From Gemmatimonadota bacterium (GTDB lineage: Bacteria; Gemmatimonadota; Gemmatimonadetes; Gemmatimonadales; GWC2-71-9): DNA of 64,000 bases. Of the stretch, positions 42,690 through 51,716 are shown piece by piece. Under the pieces are notes generated by a model. That model was not told the DNA's origin. It was given only the letters and a program-made list of their open reading frames with translations, and did no database searches. The DNA lies in contig JANYLJ010000038.1 in NCBI GenBank assembly GCA_025357945.1, forward strand, positions 1-64,000, read 5' to 3'. Both the position numbers and the translations under genes were made by a program. How positions within the stretch are numbered: the first letter of the stretch is position 1; each line of letters starts with the position of its first letter.

Positions 42690-43541
42690 CTACTCGGAGC
42701 TGTCACGCGAAATGGGAATGAATCGCACCGAGGCTCGGCCAAACCGCAGCGTCGGCACCACTTGTCGGGTGTCGGGGAGACTGATCAGCATGATCGTCGA
42801 GTCGGTCAGTTCGGCACTCGTCAATCGGCCACCAACAGTAGAGTAGTATATACCGCTACGCCTTCCCTGTGATGTCATGGTCATGCTCTGTCCCCCCTGA
42901 GAGCCGCGACCAAGCTGTTCGTAGTTCTCCCGCACCTGGAGCGTCAGGCTGGTGCCGTTGGCGTCGTGGCGCAATGTCCCCGCGGTCCAAGTCGCCACGC
43001 GCCGTTCCTTGGCGGTGAAGATATCTACTCGCACCCGGCCGGCGGCGGAATCGGTCCATGTCGTCTGGGCGTGGGCGCCGCCGGCCGGGAAGCGCGGCAA
43101 CAGGTTGCGAACAACCGCCGTCAGTTCGTCGGCGAAGCTTCCTCCGGCCGAGACGCGGAAGGCGACGACCTGTGGGTCGTCAGCGCGACCGGTCCAGACA
43201 GCCCGGAGCGGCGTAGCGTGGCCACCCTCGCCGGGCGGACGCATCGTCAGCGAATCGAGTCGGAGCGACACGGTGCCGTCGCCCGCCACTCCGAGGGTGA
43301 AGGCGGCACTCCGGTGGAACTGTTGCAGCTGGCGGTTGCCGGACGGCAGTGTCAGGATGATCGAGTCGTCCCGCTCGACCAGTACCTTGGCGTGCCAATT
43401 CTCCTGTAGCGAGATTGTCGGGCCGGCGTTCGGTCGCGCCGCAGGGGCGAGGGGCGGCGACCCGGCGCACGCCGCGAACACCACGATGGGCGCGAGCCGG
43501 ACCAGCGTTTGTCTGGCGGAGCTCGCTGCGGCTGTGGGCAT
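42690..43541 (-). CDS. Exported (lipo)protein of unknown function, paralogue A
   Basis: 283 residues from ATG 43541; N-terminal segment LVRLAPIVVFAACAGS looks like a lipoprotein signal. The mature protein is mainly beta: FTLGVAGDGTVSLRLDSLTM, TTWTDSAAGRVRVDIFTAKE, GIYYSTVGGRLTSAELTDST. It resembles the next protein (43585-44352) in length, in the plan of two beta sheets around a Trp-Thr-Asp-(Ser/Thr) motif, and in the C-terminal strand. Family not recognised. Confidence 0.65.
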   Translation of the reverse strand: MPTAAASSARQTLVRLAPIVVFAACAGSPPLAPAARPNAGPTISLQENWHAKVLVERDDSIILTLPSGNRQLQQFHRSAAFTLGVAGDGTVSLRLDSLTMRPPGEGGHATPLRAVWTGRADDPQVVAFRVSAGGSFADELTAVVRNLLPRFPAGGAHAQTTWTDSAAGRVRVDIFTAKERRVATWTAGTLRHDANGTSLTLQVRENYEQLGRGSQGGQSMTMTSQGRRSGIYYSTVGGRLTSAELTDSTIMLISLPDTRQVVPTLRFGRASVRFIPISRDSSE

Positions 43542-43584
43542 ACCGTGGGCGACGACACACCCCTGCGCTGGCACACACGTGCTG

Positions 43585-44352
43585 CTATGGCAGCGGCGTC
43601 AACCTCAGCGAACCCACGCTCTTCGCCGGAATTGGCGTCGCGTTCCGAGGCGACGTCATGACGACATCGTTGGCGGATTCAATTGATGCACGACGGGCCG
43701 GGCCGCGGCCTGCCATGACCAGGTGCTCCTGGCTGCGTCCATTCACGCGAAGCGTCTGGCCGTTTTGCGCGGTTGTCGTCATCGTGGTCGCTGCGGTTCC
43801 ATCCAGGACGAAGCCGCCATTTTCCATGCCAGTGACCTTCCATGTGGCAAGGATCCGGCCGGACTGGTGCCCGTTTGCTACGTCGTTGTTGACGATCGAG
43901 GTATCCGTCCAACTGTCGCCCACCTTGAAATTGGACCGCAATCCGGGGAAGAGCACGTTCATCGCCTGGATGATCGACGCCAGCGCCGGGCTCGGGCTCG
44001 ATGCCTGCGGGGCTCCGCGGACCACGCCGCGGACCGCGTAGGCACGCACGAAGGCACCGCGTGTCGAATCGCCGACCGCACCGGCCGCACTCAGCGGCAG
44101 CGATTGTGTCATCGCCCCGGTGGGTTCGAGTTTCATCGAATCCACGGTGACGCGGACGATCTGCCCCTCTGCCGAATCGGTGAGTGTCACAGATACGATG
44201 GCGGTGCTGGTGAGGCCGCCACTCAGCTTGCCCTTGCCAACACTGGTGAGATCCTGCTCCGACGCCGTCCTGGCTTCGATACGGTAGCGGAGTGGCGCCG
44301 TTGGGGTCGCTGGGCCTTGTACCATCGCGAGCGCGAGGACCATGGCGAGCAT
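43585..44352 (-). CDS. Exported protein of unknown function, paralogue B
   Basis: 255 residues from ATG 44352 (another ATG three codons on); short signal MLAMVLALAMVQGPA. Beta-rich: VTLTDSAEGQIVRVTVDSMK, FKVGDSWTDTSIVNND, and a C-terminal VVMTSPRNATPIPAKSVGSL. Similar in layout to the protein at 42690-43541, 43 bp downstream; together they look like a small tandem family. Upstream frame to 44469 runs into the rnpB terminator and is not used. Confidence 0.65.
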   Translation of the reverse strand: MLAMVLALAMVQGPATPTAPLRYRIEARTASEQDLTSVGKGKLSGGLTSTAIVSVTLTDSAEGQIVRVTVDSMKLEPTGAMTQSLPLSAAGAVGDSTRGAFVRAYAVRGVVRGAPQASSPSPALASIIQAMNVLFPGLRSNFKVGDSWTDTSIVNNDVANGHQSGRILATWKVTGMENGGFVLDGTAATTMTTTAQNGQTLRVNGRSQEHLVMAGRGPARRASIESANDVVMTSPRNATPIPAKSVGSLRLTPLP

Positions 44353-44397
44353 CGGTACCTCAGTCCACTGAAGGGGTTGCGAGTTACCTGATACAAT

Positions 44398-44421
44398 CCG
44401 CGCCGCAACTGGGCGGCGCGG
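44398..44421 (-). terminator. Terminator-like hairpin after rnpB
   Basis: CCGCGCCG / CGGCGCGG, an 8-bp stem with 8-nt loop directly at the 3' end of RNase P RNA; on the minus strand ATTGTAT follows. The T-tract is weak. Confidence 0.5.
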
Positions 44422-44804
44422 AAGGGCAAAACCGTAAGCCGAGTTCTGTTCGCACCGCGTGAGCGGCACGGATGATCATCTCTCTGGGACGGCCGTCACC
44501 GACCGCCTCAAGCAGCCTACCCGCGACTCAGACGGTGCGGGCCGCACCTCGTCGCCTATTTGGCCTTGCTCCGACCGGGGGTTACCGTGCCTCCGAAGCT
44601 TACGCCCGGAGCGGTGGGCTCTTACCCCACCGTTTCACCCTTGCCTGATTCCCTTGCTTGCGCTCGGGACCATCGGCGGTTTGCTCTCTGTTGCCCTGTC
44701 CGTCGCCTTGCGGCGCCCAGGCGTTACCTGGCGGTCTGCCCTGTGGAGCTCGGACTTTCCTCGATCCAGGTCGCCCCGGACCGCGATCATCGCGTTCTGC
44801 CCCC
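44422..44804 (-). ncRNA. rnpB: RNase P RNA, type A
   Basis: About 383 nt on the minus strand. Conserved region I, GAGGAAAGTCCGAGCTCC, is complementary to 44745-44762; GGGTGAAACGGTGGGGTAAG is complementary to the 44620s-44640s; the 3' conserved AACAGAACTCGGCTTA is complementary to about 44434-44450. The ends pair: 5' GGGCAGAAC with 3' GTTTTGCCC, one G-U, forming P1, which fixes the boundaries to within a few nucleotides. It is the catalytic RNA that trims tRNA 5' ends with RnpA. Confidence 0.93.
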
Positions 44805-44927
44805 AGAGGAAAGTAGCCGCCTGCGTCCCGCGGTACCCAATCCCACGAACTGATCCCACCGCCACCTTGATTCCCGGTTGACCCGGCCCCGGTAACCTGC
44901 GGCCAACCCCACACCGGAGCTCGCTCG

Positions 44928-45767
44928 ATGTCCTCCAGCCAAACCCCCACGATCGCGGCCGTACTCGATCCCGTCGAGCGCTCGCGCGTGGACGCCGTAG
45001 GGAGTGGTTGTTTTTCACTGGTCCACCGCGAATCGGTTCGCGACGCGCTCCGCGTCGTGCGCGAACGGCCGGTCGATGCCGTGCTGGTTTCGTTGCACCG
45101 ATGCGTCGGCGAGGCGCCGGCATTGCTGGAACAATTCTCGCGAAGTTTTCCCTCGGTACCCATGGTGGCGCTGGTCACCCGGCGTGAGCCGGGCGACGCC
45201 GAAGCGTTGCTGCGACTCGGCGCCACCGGCGTGCGCCAGGTGGTCGATGCGACCGATGCCGCCGGTTGGCGCCGCTTGCGCGAAGTGCTTGGCGCGCCGC
45301 CCGCCGAACGCGCGCAGGCCATCCTGTCGCCGGTGATGGCGGCGCTCGGGCCGATCTCGAGCGGCAGTCGTCGCTTCTGGGAGGAGCTCGTGCGTACCGC
45401 CCCGGAGACCACCACGGTCCGGCGGCTGGCGAAAGCGCTGTCGATCACGCCATCGACTTTTGTCTCGCGCTTCGTGCGCACCGGACTGCCGAGTCCGAAG
45501 GACCACCTGGTGGCCGTGCGCCTCTGTCACGCGGCGAAATTGTTTGACGACGGGGACCTGACGATCGCCGACGTCGCCTATCGCCTGGACTATGCGTCGC
45601 CGCAATCGTTCGGCCGCCACCTCCGCGTCGTCCTTGGCATCACGCCGAGCGAGTTCCGCTCACGCTTTCCGTTCTGCGCCGTGCTGCAGCGTTTCCTCGA
45701 TCAGTTCGTGACGCCGTATCGGCCGACGTGGCAGACGTTCCGGCCGCTGGCTCCTGGGCGCGGGTGA
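44928..45767 (+). CDS. AraC-type regulator with degenerate receiver-like N-terminus
   Basis: 279 residues. Residues about 170-255 form a double helix-turn-helix of the AraC family (TVRRLAKALSITPSTFVSRF; LTIADVAYRLDYASPQSFGR HL...GITPSEFR). The N-terminal 120 residues look like a receiver fold, but the strand that should end in the phosphorylated Asp reads AVLVSLHRC, so phosphorylation is unlikely. Divergent from rnpB; 123 bp between them. Target genes unknown. Confidence 0.82.
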   Translation: MSSSQTPTIAAVLDPVERSRVDAVGSGCFSLVHRESVRDALRVVRERPVDAVLVSLHRCVGEAPALLEQFSRSFPSVPMVALVTRREPGDAEALLRLGATGVRQVVDATDAAGWRRLREVLGAPPAERAQAILSPVMAALGPISSGSRRFWEELVRTAPETTTVRRLAKALSITPSTFVSRFVRTGLPSPKDHLVAVRLCHAAKLFDDGDLTIADVAYRLDYASPQSFGRHLRVVLGITPSEFRSRFPFCAVLQRFLDQFVTPYRPTWQTFRPLAPGRG

Positions 45768-45801
45768 GACGGGGGCGAACCCGATCATGCCCGCACTGTT
45801 G

Positions 45802-46353
45802 CTACGCAATACCGAGCTCCTGAGCCCGCACAAGCGCTCGCACTGCGACGCCAACGGACTCGATCCGTTCCCGCCCGCCCGCTTCACGATCCACGAGCGC
45901 CAGCAGTCCGAGCACTTCCCCGCCCGCCTCGCGGATCGCGTCAATGGCGGTGAGCGCCGACCCGCCCGATGTGATCACGTCCTCGATCACGACCACGTTG
46001 TTGCCGGCCTTGAAGTTCCCTTCGATGCGGCGCCCGGTGCCGTGTTTTTTCGCCTCCCTGCGCACCGAGAACGCGTCGAGCGGCGATCCGGCGCGCATGC
46101 TGGCGGCCGCGATGGCGTATGCCACCGGGTCGGCGCCCATGGTGAGACCACCGATCGCATCCGGCCGCCAGCCGGCGTGGTGGATGGCATCCAGTCCGAG
46201 CGGCCCGATCAGGATCTGGCCTGGCGCCGACATCGTGGTGGGGCGACAGTCGACGTACCACGGCGACTTCGCGCCGGAGGCCAGCACGAAATCACCGAAG
46301 CGGACCGAACGTTCTGTGAGGAGGGTGATCAGCGCGGCGCGATCGCCAGCCAC
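45802..46353 (-). CDS. pyrE: Orotate phosphoribosyltransferase
   Basis: 183 residues from GTG 46353. The PRPP loop is VVVIEDVITSGGSA, and GAKSPWYVDCRPTTM is the substrate-binding start. It converts orotate to OMP. The start lies 4 bp after the stop of the kinase gene, so both are on one transcript. A longer frame into the kinase gene is not needed. Confidence 0.95.
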   Translation of the reverse strand: MAGDRAALITLLTERSVRFGDFVLASGAKSPWYVDCRPTTMSAPGQILIGPLGLDAIHHAGWRPDAIGGLTMGADPVAYAIAAASMRAGSPLDAFSVRREAKKHGTGRRIEGNFKAGNNVVVIEDVITSGGSALTAIDAIREAGGEVLGLLALVDREAGGRERIESVGVAVRALVRAQELGIA

Positions 46354-46357
46354 GGTA

Positions 46358-47248
46358 CTAGTCCCGCTTGAAGAGCGACGAGAAGAACCCCTTCTTCTCG
46401 GGCTCGGCGGTGGCCGCTTCGCAGAACGCATTCGTGAAATCCATGACGCGCTTCCAGCGCTTGGAGAGGTCGCGCGCGAGTCCCTTCATCACGACCTCGT
46501 CGAGCCGGGCCGAAAACTTCACGGTGCGATCCGCCTGGTTGAGCGGAATCGGATCCTGGGTCAGCAGCTGCTGGAAGAGTTCGCGCGGATTCTTGCCTGG
46601 AAACGGCGTCACCTCGGTCAGCAGTTGGTAGGCGATGACCGCTAGCGAATACACGTCGGCCTGTTCACCGACCAACTCGCCGGAGAGCGCCTCCGGAGCC
46701 ACGTATTGCAGCGTGCCCACGAAGAATCCGGCACGAGTCAGGCGTTCCTCGGCCGGCAGTTCGGCGTCCCGGGCGATGCCGAAATCCAGGAGTCGAGCGG
46801 TTTGGGTCGCCGGGTCGTACATGATATTCGCCGGCTTGAGGTCGCGGTGGATGATCCCCGCCCGGTGGGCCTCCTCGAGGGCCGAGCCCAGCTGCTGGAC
46901 GATGTTGGCCGCGACCGGCGGCGCCAGTTTGCCAGCCCGCACCGCGAAGGTCTCCAACGGCTCGCCGTCGGCCCATTCCAGTGCCAGGTACTGCACCCCG
47001 TCGGCCTCGCCGAAGTCAAAGGTGCGCACCACGTTGGGATGGACCACGCGGGCGCCGAACTCGGCCTCGCGCAGGAAGCGCTTGACCGCGACGGCGTCGG
47101 TCGCCAGGCGCGGCCGCAGCACCTTCAGCGCGACTTTGCCGCGCTCCGGGTGTTCCGCCAAATAGACCTGTGCGGTGCCGCCTTCGCCGACCGCCTTGCG
47201 AACCGCGTAGCCGGCGATCGTTCGACCTACGATGGGATCCTGTGCCAT
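46358..47248 (-). CDS. Soluble serine/threonine protein kinase
   Basis: 296 residues, a complete Hanks-type kinase: glycine loop GEGGTAQVY, Lys42, HRDLKPAN (Asp136), DFG 155-157, and APEALSG. No transmembrane helix; the chain ends in a short basic tail EKKGFFSSLFKRD. Differs from the kinase at 7169-9100 by having no sensor part. Directly upstream of pyrE. Confidence 0.93.
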   Translation of the reverse strand: MAQDPIVGRTIAGYAVRKAVGEGGTAQVYLAEHPERGKVALKVLRPRLATDAVAVKRFLREAEFGARVVHPNVVRTFDFGEADGVQYLALEWADGEPLETFAVRAGKLAPPVAANIVQQLGSALEEAHRAGIIHRDLKPANIMYDPATQTARLLDFGIARDAELPAEERLTRAGFFVGTLQYVAPEALSGELVGEQADVYSLAVIAYQLLTEVTPFPGKNPRELFQQLLTQDPIPLNQADRTVKFSARLDEVVMKGLARDLSKRWKRVMDFTNAFCEAATAEPEKKGFFSSLFKRD

Positions 47249-47326
47249 GGGATGCGCAAAGGTATCGCACGTCCGGCCGGGCCGGCAAGCGCAAGCAGAC
47301 GGTCCGCCCTCGTCGTATAATCCATC

Positions 47327-48751
47327 ATGCGCCCCAGCAACCGTACTAGGCCGCTCGTGGCCACCCTCCTCGCCTGCGTTGTCCCGGCCGTGATCGGCTG
47401 CGGGAATTGGCAGCGTGCCGGCGGAACGCCGGGGCCGAGCACCGAAAGAGAAGTCGCCCAGATGTTGGACGCGAACACGTTGTTCGCGCGCCTGGGCCGG
47501 CTGGTATCGTCGCAGAACATTCCCTACGTTGGATCGGTCGCGTTCGTTGCGGGCCCGCGTGATTCCACCGTCGCCATTGTCGCCATCTCACTGGCCAACC
47601 ACGTCTTCGCCTTCGAGCGGAGCGGCAAGGGATTCGGCGCCAGGTATCGTATCGAGTACGAATTCGCACGCCCCGGCGCTCCACCGGTCGTGGTCGGCCG
47701 CGACAAGTCGATCGTGGTCGGCTCGTTTCAGGAGACGATGCGCGTCGATGAAAGCATCATCGAGCAGCAGCGGGTTACGCTGGCACCGGGCAGCTACGGC
47801 CTCACCGTGCGCGTCCGCGACATTGGCAACGCCCAGACCGGCACCGCTACGCAAAAGGTCGTCGCACCGGTTTTCGGGGCGAGCAGCTATACGGCCGCGA
47901 TTCTCGCCTACTCGCTTCGCGGCCGCGCCACGCGCGACGACTCCTTGGCCATCGTGCTCAACCCACGCGGCACCGTTGCCTACGGCGGCGACACACTGCT
48001 GATCTACCTGGAAGGCAACGGTTACACCCGGCCCACCGAGTTGCCGGTCGAGGTGCGCGACGAACGCGACAGCCTGGTCGTTCGCGTCGTGGTTCACTTC
48101 ACGGGCACCGGCCAGGTCGAGGGCCGCGTCATCCGCATTGCGCCGGATTCCGCACCGCTCGGGCAACTGGAGATTCTTGTCGGTCCGGATAACGCGGTTC
48201 ACAACGCTGCGCCGACGGATCGATTCGCCATCGCGCCGGGCGGCGATGCGATCCATCGGACCAACGCCGTCGTGTCGTTTTCGTCGGCGTGGGTGGTCAC
48301 CAACTTCGACGACCTGTTGGCGCTGTTGCGCTACTTTGGCGAGGATCGAAAAGTCGAGGCGATGCGTCGCGCCAAGACCACCGATCGGATCACGCTCTGG
48401 CAGGATTTCTACCGTGCCACCGACCCCAATCCCGCCACACCGGAAAACGAGGCGCTTGACCAGTACTTCGGCCGCATCGCCATTGCCAACCAACGGTTCC
48501 ATGAAACGGGATTTGCAGGCTGGCGCAGTGATCGTGGCGAGGTCTTCATCGTCCTCGGCGAACCGGACGCGGTGCAGGACCGGTCGTCGCAGTTGCAGAA
48601 CGCCGGCCGTGTCATCCGCTGGGAATACAATGGGTACCACATGGTCCTGTACTTCCAGGACATCACCGGTTTTGGCCGGTTCCAGTTGACGCCGCAGTCA
48701 CGGTCGGACTTCGAACGCGCCCGGGCGAGGGTCCAGCGCTCCGACCAGTAA
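47327..48751 (+). CDS. GWxTD-type domain lipoprotein
   Basis: 474 residues. Lipoprotein signal LVATLLACVVPAVIGC, then beta-rich domains, and the C-terminal domain of the GWxTD family: GWRSDRGEVFIVLGEPDAVQ begins at about residue 398 (Asp kept, Thr replaced by Ser), followed by WEYNGYHMVLYFQD. The family is found mainly in Acidobacteriota and Gemmatimonadota; function unknown. The envelope location is inferred from the lipobox. Confidence 0.88.
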   Translation: MRPSNRTRPLVATLLACVVPAVIGCGNWQRAGGTPGPSTEREVAQMLDANTLFARLGRLVSSQNIPYVGSVAFVAGPRDSTVAIVAISLANHVFAFERSGKGFGARYRIEYEFARPGAPPVVVGRDKSIVVGSFQETMRVDESIIEQQRVTLAPGSYGLTVRVRDIGNAQTGTATQKVVAPVFGASSYTAAILAYSLRGRATRDDSLAIVLNPRGTVAYGGDTLLIYLEGNGYTRPTELPVEVRDERDSLVVRVVVHFTGTGQVEGRVIRIAPDSAPLGQLEILVGPDNAVHNAAPTDRFAIAPGGDAIHRTNAVVSFSSAWVVTNFDDLLALLRYFGEDRKVEAMRRAKTTDRITLWQDFYRATDPNPATPENEALDQYFGRIAIANQRFHETGFAGWRSDRGEVFIVLGEPDAVQDRSSQLQNAGRVIRWEYNGYHMVLYFQDITGFGRFQLTPQSRSDFERARARVQRSDQ

Positions 48752-48784
48752 GCCGCGCCGACGCGCGCGCGTTATTCTTTGCGG

Positions 48785-51712
48785 ATGCCAGAACACACGC
48801 CTCCCCAGCTCTTCCTCGTGGACGGCTATGCCCTGATTTATCGGGCGTTTTTCGCGTTGATCAGCCGGCCACTGCGCACCGCCAGGGGCGAGAATACGTC
48901 CGCGGTCTGGGGCGTGACCAACTTTCTCCTCCGACTGCGCGAGAAATACCGTCCTGATTATCTCGTGTGGGTCAACGACGCCGGCGACTCGTTTCGCACC
49001 GCGGAGTACGCCGAGTACAAGTCCACCCGAGAAAAGCTCGACGACGAGTTGCAGGCCGACTTCGATCGCGCCGTGGAGCGTGTGCGCACGCTCCTTGCCG
49101 GCTTCCGCATCCCGCTGGTCGAAGTGGCCGGGTACGAGGCGGACGACGTCATCGGCACCCTCGCCGTTCGCGCCGCAACACAGGGACTTGCGGCCGTCAT
49201 CGTATCCGGCGACAAGGACTTCTATCAACTGATCCGCCCGGGCATCGCGTTGCTCAATCCCGGGCGCGGCGGGCCCGGCGGCGTCGAGGAGGTGTGGGTC
49301 ACCGAAGCCAACGCGGCGGCGCGCCTTGGCGTGCCGCCGGCGCAGGTCACCGACTGGCTCGCGCTCGTGGGCGACACGTCCGACAACGTCCCCGGCGTCA
49401 AGGGGATCGGCGAAAAGGGAGCGGTCCAGCTGCTCCAGGAGTTCGGTGACCTCGAAACACTGCTCGCACGCGCCGACGAAGTGAAGCAGAAGCGGGCGCG
49501 CGAAGCGCTCCAGACCCAAGCAGATTCTGCCCGATTGTCACGCCGGCTCGTCACCATCAAACTCGACGTCCCGGTCGACCTCGACCTCGCGACGATCGTC
49601 GCACACCCGCCCGACCACGCCGCGCTGGCCAAGCTCTTCGTGGAGCTCGAATTCCAATCCCTCGTGCGCCGCCTGTACCAGAGCGACGCCATCAGCACCG
49701 TCACCATGGCCGGAGCCGCCGGGCCCACGCCGGCGAACGCGAACGGCCCCGTCGGTGCCGATTCGAACTCGACCGCTCACGCAGATCCAACCGTCGAGCG
49801 GTCAACCACGGCCGCGCCAACGGCCCTGACAACCACGCTCCCGGTCACCAGCTTTCCGGTGGCCACCGTCACCGATTCGGCGCAATTCCCTGCCCTTGTC
49901 GCCCGGATGCGCGCGGCGCCGATCGTTGCGTTCGACACCGAAACATCGTCGTTGGAGCCGCACAGCGCCGACCTGATCGGCCTTTCGTTCGCCGTGAGCG
50001 CCACCGAGGTTTGGTACCTCCCGTTCGGGCACCGCGAGCCGTCGCGCGACCTGTTCGAAGCCCCGATGAACGCCGAGCCCGCCCGGGCTGCCGTGGCCAA
50101 CCTGCCGGCGATCACGGCTGAGGCGTGCGCCCCGATTCGACAATTGCTCGAGGATCCGGGGGTGCCCAAGGCGGGACACAACCTCAAGTACGATGTCCAG
50201 GTGCTCCGGCGCGCAGGAATCGAGGTCGCTGGCCTGGCCTACGATTCCATGCTGGCGTCATTCGTCCTCGATCCCTCGCGGCGATCCCACGGCATCGACG
50301 CACTCGCCCTTGAGTGTTTCGGCCAACGGATGACGCAGTACACCGACCTGACCGGCAAGGGAAAGACGCAGATTCCCTTCGCGGAGGTCGACGTCGCCCA
50401 GGCGGCGGCGTATTGCGGCGCCGACAGCGCGACCGTGCTCGCGCTCCGCGATCACTTCGCCGCCGACCTGGAACGGCACCAGCTCGCCCCGCTATTCGAG
50501 CAGATCGAGATGCCGCTGGTGCCAGTCCTGGTCGACATGGAGTGGACCGGCATTCGCATCGACACGGCCCGCTTTGCCGAACTGGGGAAGTCGCTCGGGC
50601 ACGACCTTGACGTGCTGAGCCAGGAGATTCAGCGCGCCGCCGGCGGAAAAGAGCTCAACATCAATTCGCCGAAGCAGCTGGCGGCGGTGCTCTTCGAGGG
50701 TCAGGGACTGCCGGTGCTCAAGAAGACTCGCACCGGCCCATCGACCGACGCCGAGGTGCTGGAGCAACTCGCCGACATGGGTCACGAACTTCCCCGCCTC
50801 ATCCTCGGCTACCGCGAACTGCAAAAGCTCAAGAGCACCTACGTCGACGTACTGCCGCTCCGCGTGAATCGCGAAACGGGACGGATCCACACCTCGTTCA
50901 ACCAAGTGGGTGCGCAGACGGGCCGGCTGTCCTCGAGCGACCCCAACCTGCAGAACATCCCGGTGCGCTCGCCACGCGGGGAGGGAATCCGCCGCGGCTT
51001 CATCCCGGCGTTCGGCTCCAGGTTTGTGGTCGCCGACTATTCCCAGATCGAGCTGCGCCTGATGGCGCACCTGTCCGGTGATCCGGCCTTCATCGAAGCG
51101 TTCCGCCGCGGCGACGATATTCACCGCCAGACCGCCGCGATCATTTTCGGCGTGCCGCTCGCGGCGGTGACCAGCGAGATGCGCGCCCGCGCCAAGACGA
51201 TCAACTTCGGCACGATCTATGGCCAGGGACCGTTCGCCCTCTCCAAGATGCTGGGGATCACACAGGATGAGGCGAAGCGCTTTATCGGTGACTACTTCGC
51301 CCGGTTTGCCGGCGTACGCGCGTTTCTCGATCGTCAGGTCGCGCTGGCCCGGGAGAACGGGTACGTCGAGACACTCTTTGGTCGGCGACGCTACATCCCG
51401 GAAATCAACGACCGCAACTTCAACATCCGCGCCTTTGGTGAACGTACGGCGCAGAACACGCCACTCCAGGGCTCGGCCGCCGACCTCATCAAGATTGCCA
51501 TGGTCCGCATCCACAAGGCCCTGCCGGCCGCTGGGCTGCAGGCCCGGATGCTGTTGCAGGTCCACGACGAACTGGTGATCGAGGCGCCGGCGGACGAAGC
51601 CGAGCGCGCGGCCCAACTGGTCAAGGAACACATGGAAGGCGCGGCGAAATTGGATGTGCCGCTGCTCGTGACGGTAGGGATCGGTGACAACTGGCTCGAC
51701 GCCCGGTCGTGA
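48785..51712 (+). CDS. polA: DNA polymerase I
   Basis: 975 residues from ATG 48785 (TTG two codons earlier). 5'-3' exonuclease domain 1-about 300 (FLVDGYALIYRAFFAL); proofreading domain with Asp384-Thr-Glu386 (FDTETSS) and Tyr-Cys-Gly-Ala-Asp, so 3'-5' exonuclease is probably active; polymerase motif A Asp751 (VADYSQIELR) and motif C His-Asp928-Glu929 (QVHDELVIEAP). A Thr/Ala-rich linker (about 320-360) joins the first two domains. Convergent with the MMPL gene, 4 bp apart. Confidence 0.98.
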   Translation: MPEHTPPQLFLVDGYALIYRAFFALISRPLRTARGENTSAVWGVTNFLLRLREKYRPDYLVWVNDAGDSFRTAEYAEYKSTREKLDDELQADFDRAVERVRTLLAGFRIPLVEVAGYEADDVIGTLAVRAATQGLAAVIVSGDKDFYQLIRPGIALLNPGRGGPGGVEEVWVTEANAAARLGVPPAQVTDWLALVGDTSDNVPGVKGIGEKGAVQLLQEFGDLETLLARADEVKQKRAREALQTQADSARLSRRLVTIKLDVPVDLDLATIVAHPPDHAALAKLFVELEFQSLVRRLYQSDAISTVTMAGAAGPTPANANGPVGADSNSTAHADPTVERSTTAAPTALTTTLPVTSFPVATVTDSAQFPALVARMRAAPIVAFDTETSSLEPHSADLIGLSFAVSATEVWYLPFGHREPSRDLFEAPMNAEPARAAVANLPAITAEACAPIRQLLEDPGVPKAGHNLKYDVQVLRRAGIEVAGLAYDSMLASFVLDPSRRSHGIDALALECFGQRMTQYTDLTGKGKTQIPFAEVDVAQAAAYCGADSATVLALRDHFAADLERHQLAPLFEQIEMPLVPVLVDMEWTGIRIDTARFAELGKSLGHDLDVLSQEIQRAAGGKELNINSPKQLAAVLFEGQGLPVLKKTRTGPSTDAEVLEQLADMGHELPRLILGYRELQKLKSTYVDVLPLRVNRETGRIHTSFNQVGAQTGRLSSSDPNLQNIPVRSPRGEGIRRGFIPAFGSRFVVADYSQIELRLMAHLSGDPAFIEAFRRGDDIHRQTAAIIFGVPLAAVTSEMRARAKTINFGTIYGQGPFALSKMLGITQDEAKRFIGDYFARFAGVRAFLDRQVALARENGYVETLFGRRRYIPEINDRNFNIRAFGERTAQNTPLQGSAADLIKIAMVRIHKALPAAGLQARMLLQVHDELVIEAPADEAERAAQLVKEHMEGAAKLDVPLLVTVGIGDNWLDARS

Positions 51713-51716
51713 GTCG

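Noticed and set aside
44459-44881. Open frames on both strands over 44459-45481
   Set aside because: The region is RNase P RNA on the minus strand, identified by its conserved cores and pairing ends; the frames are coincidental.
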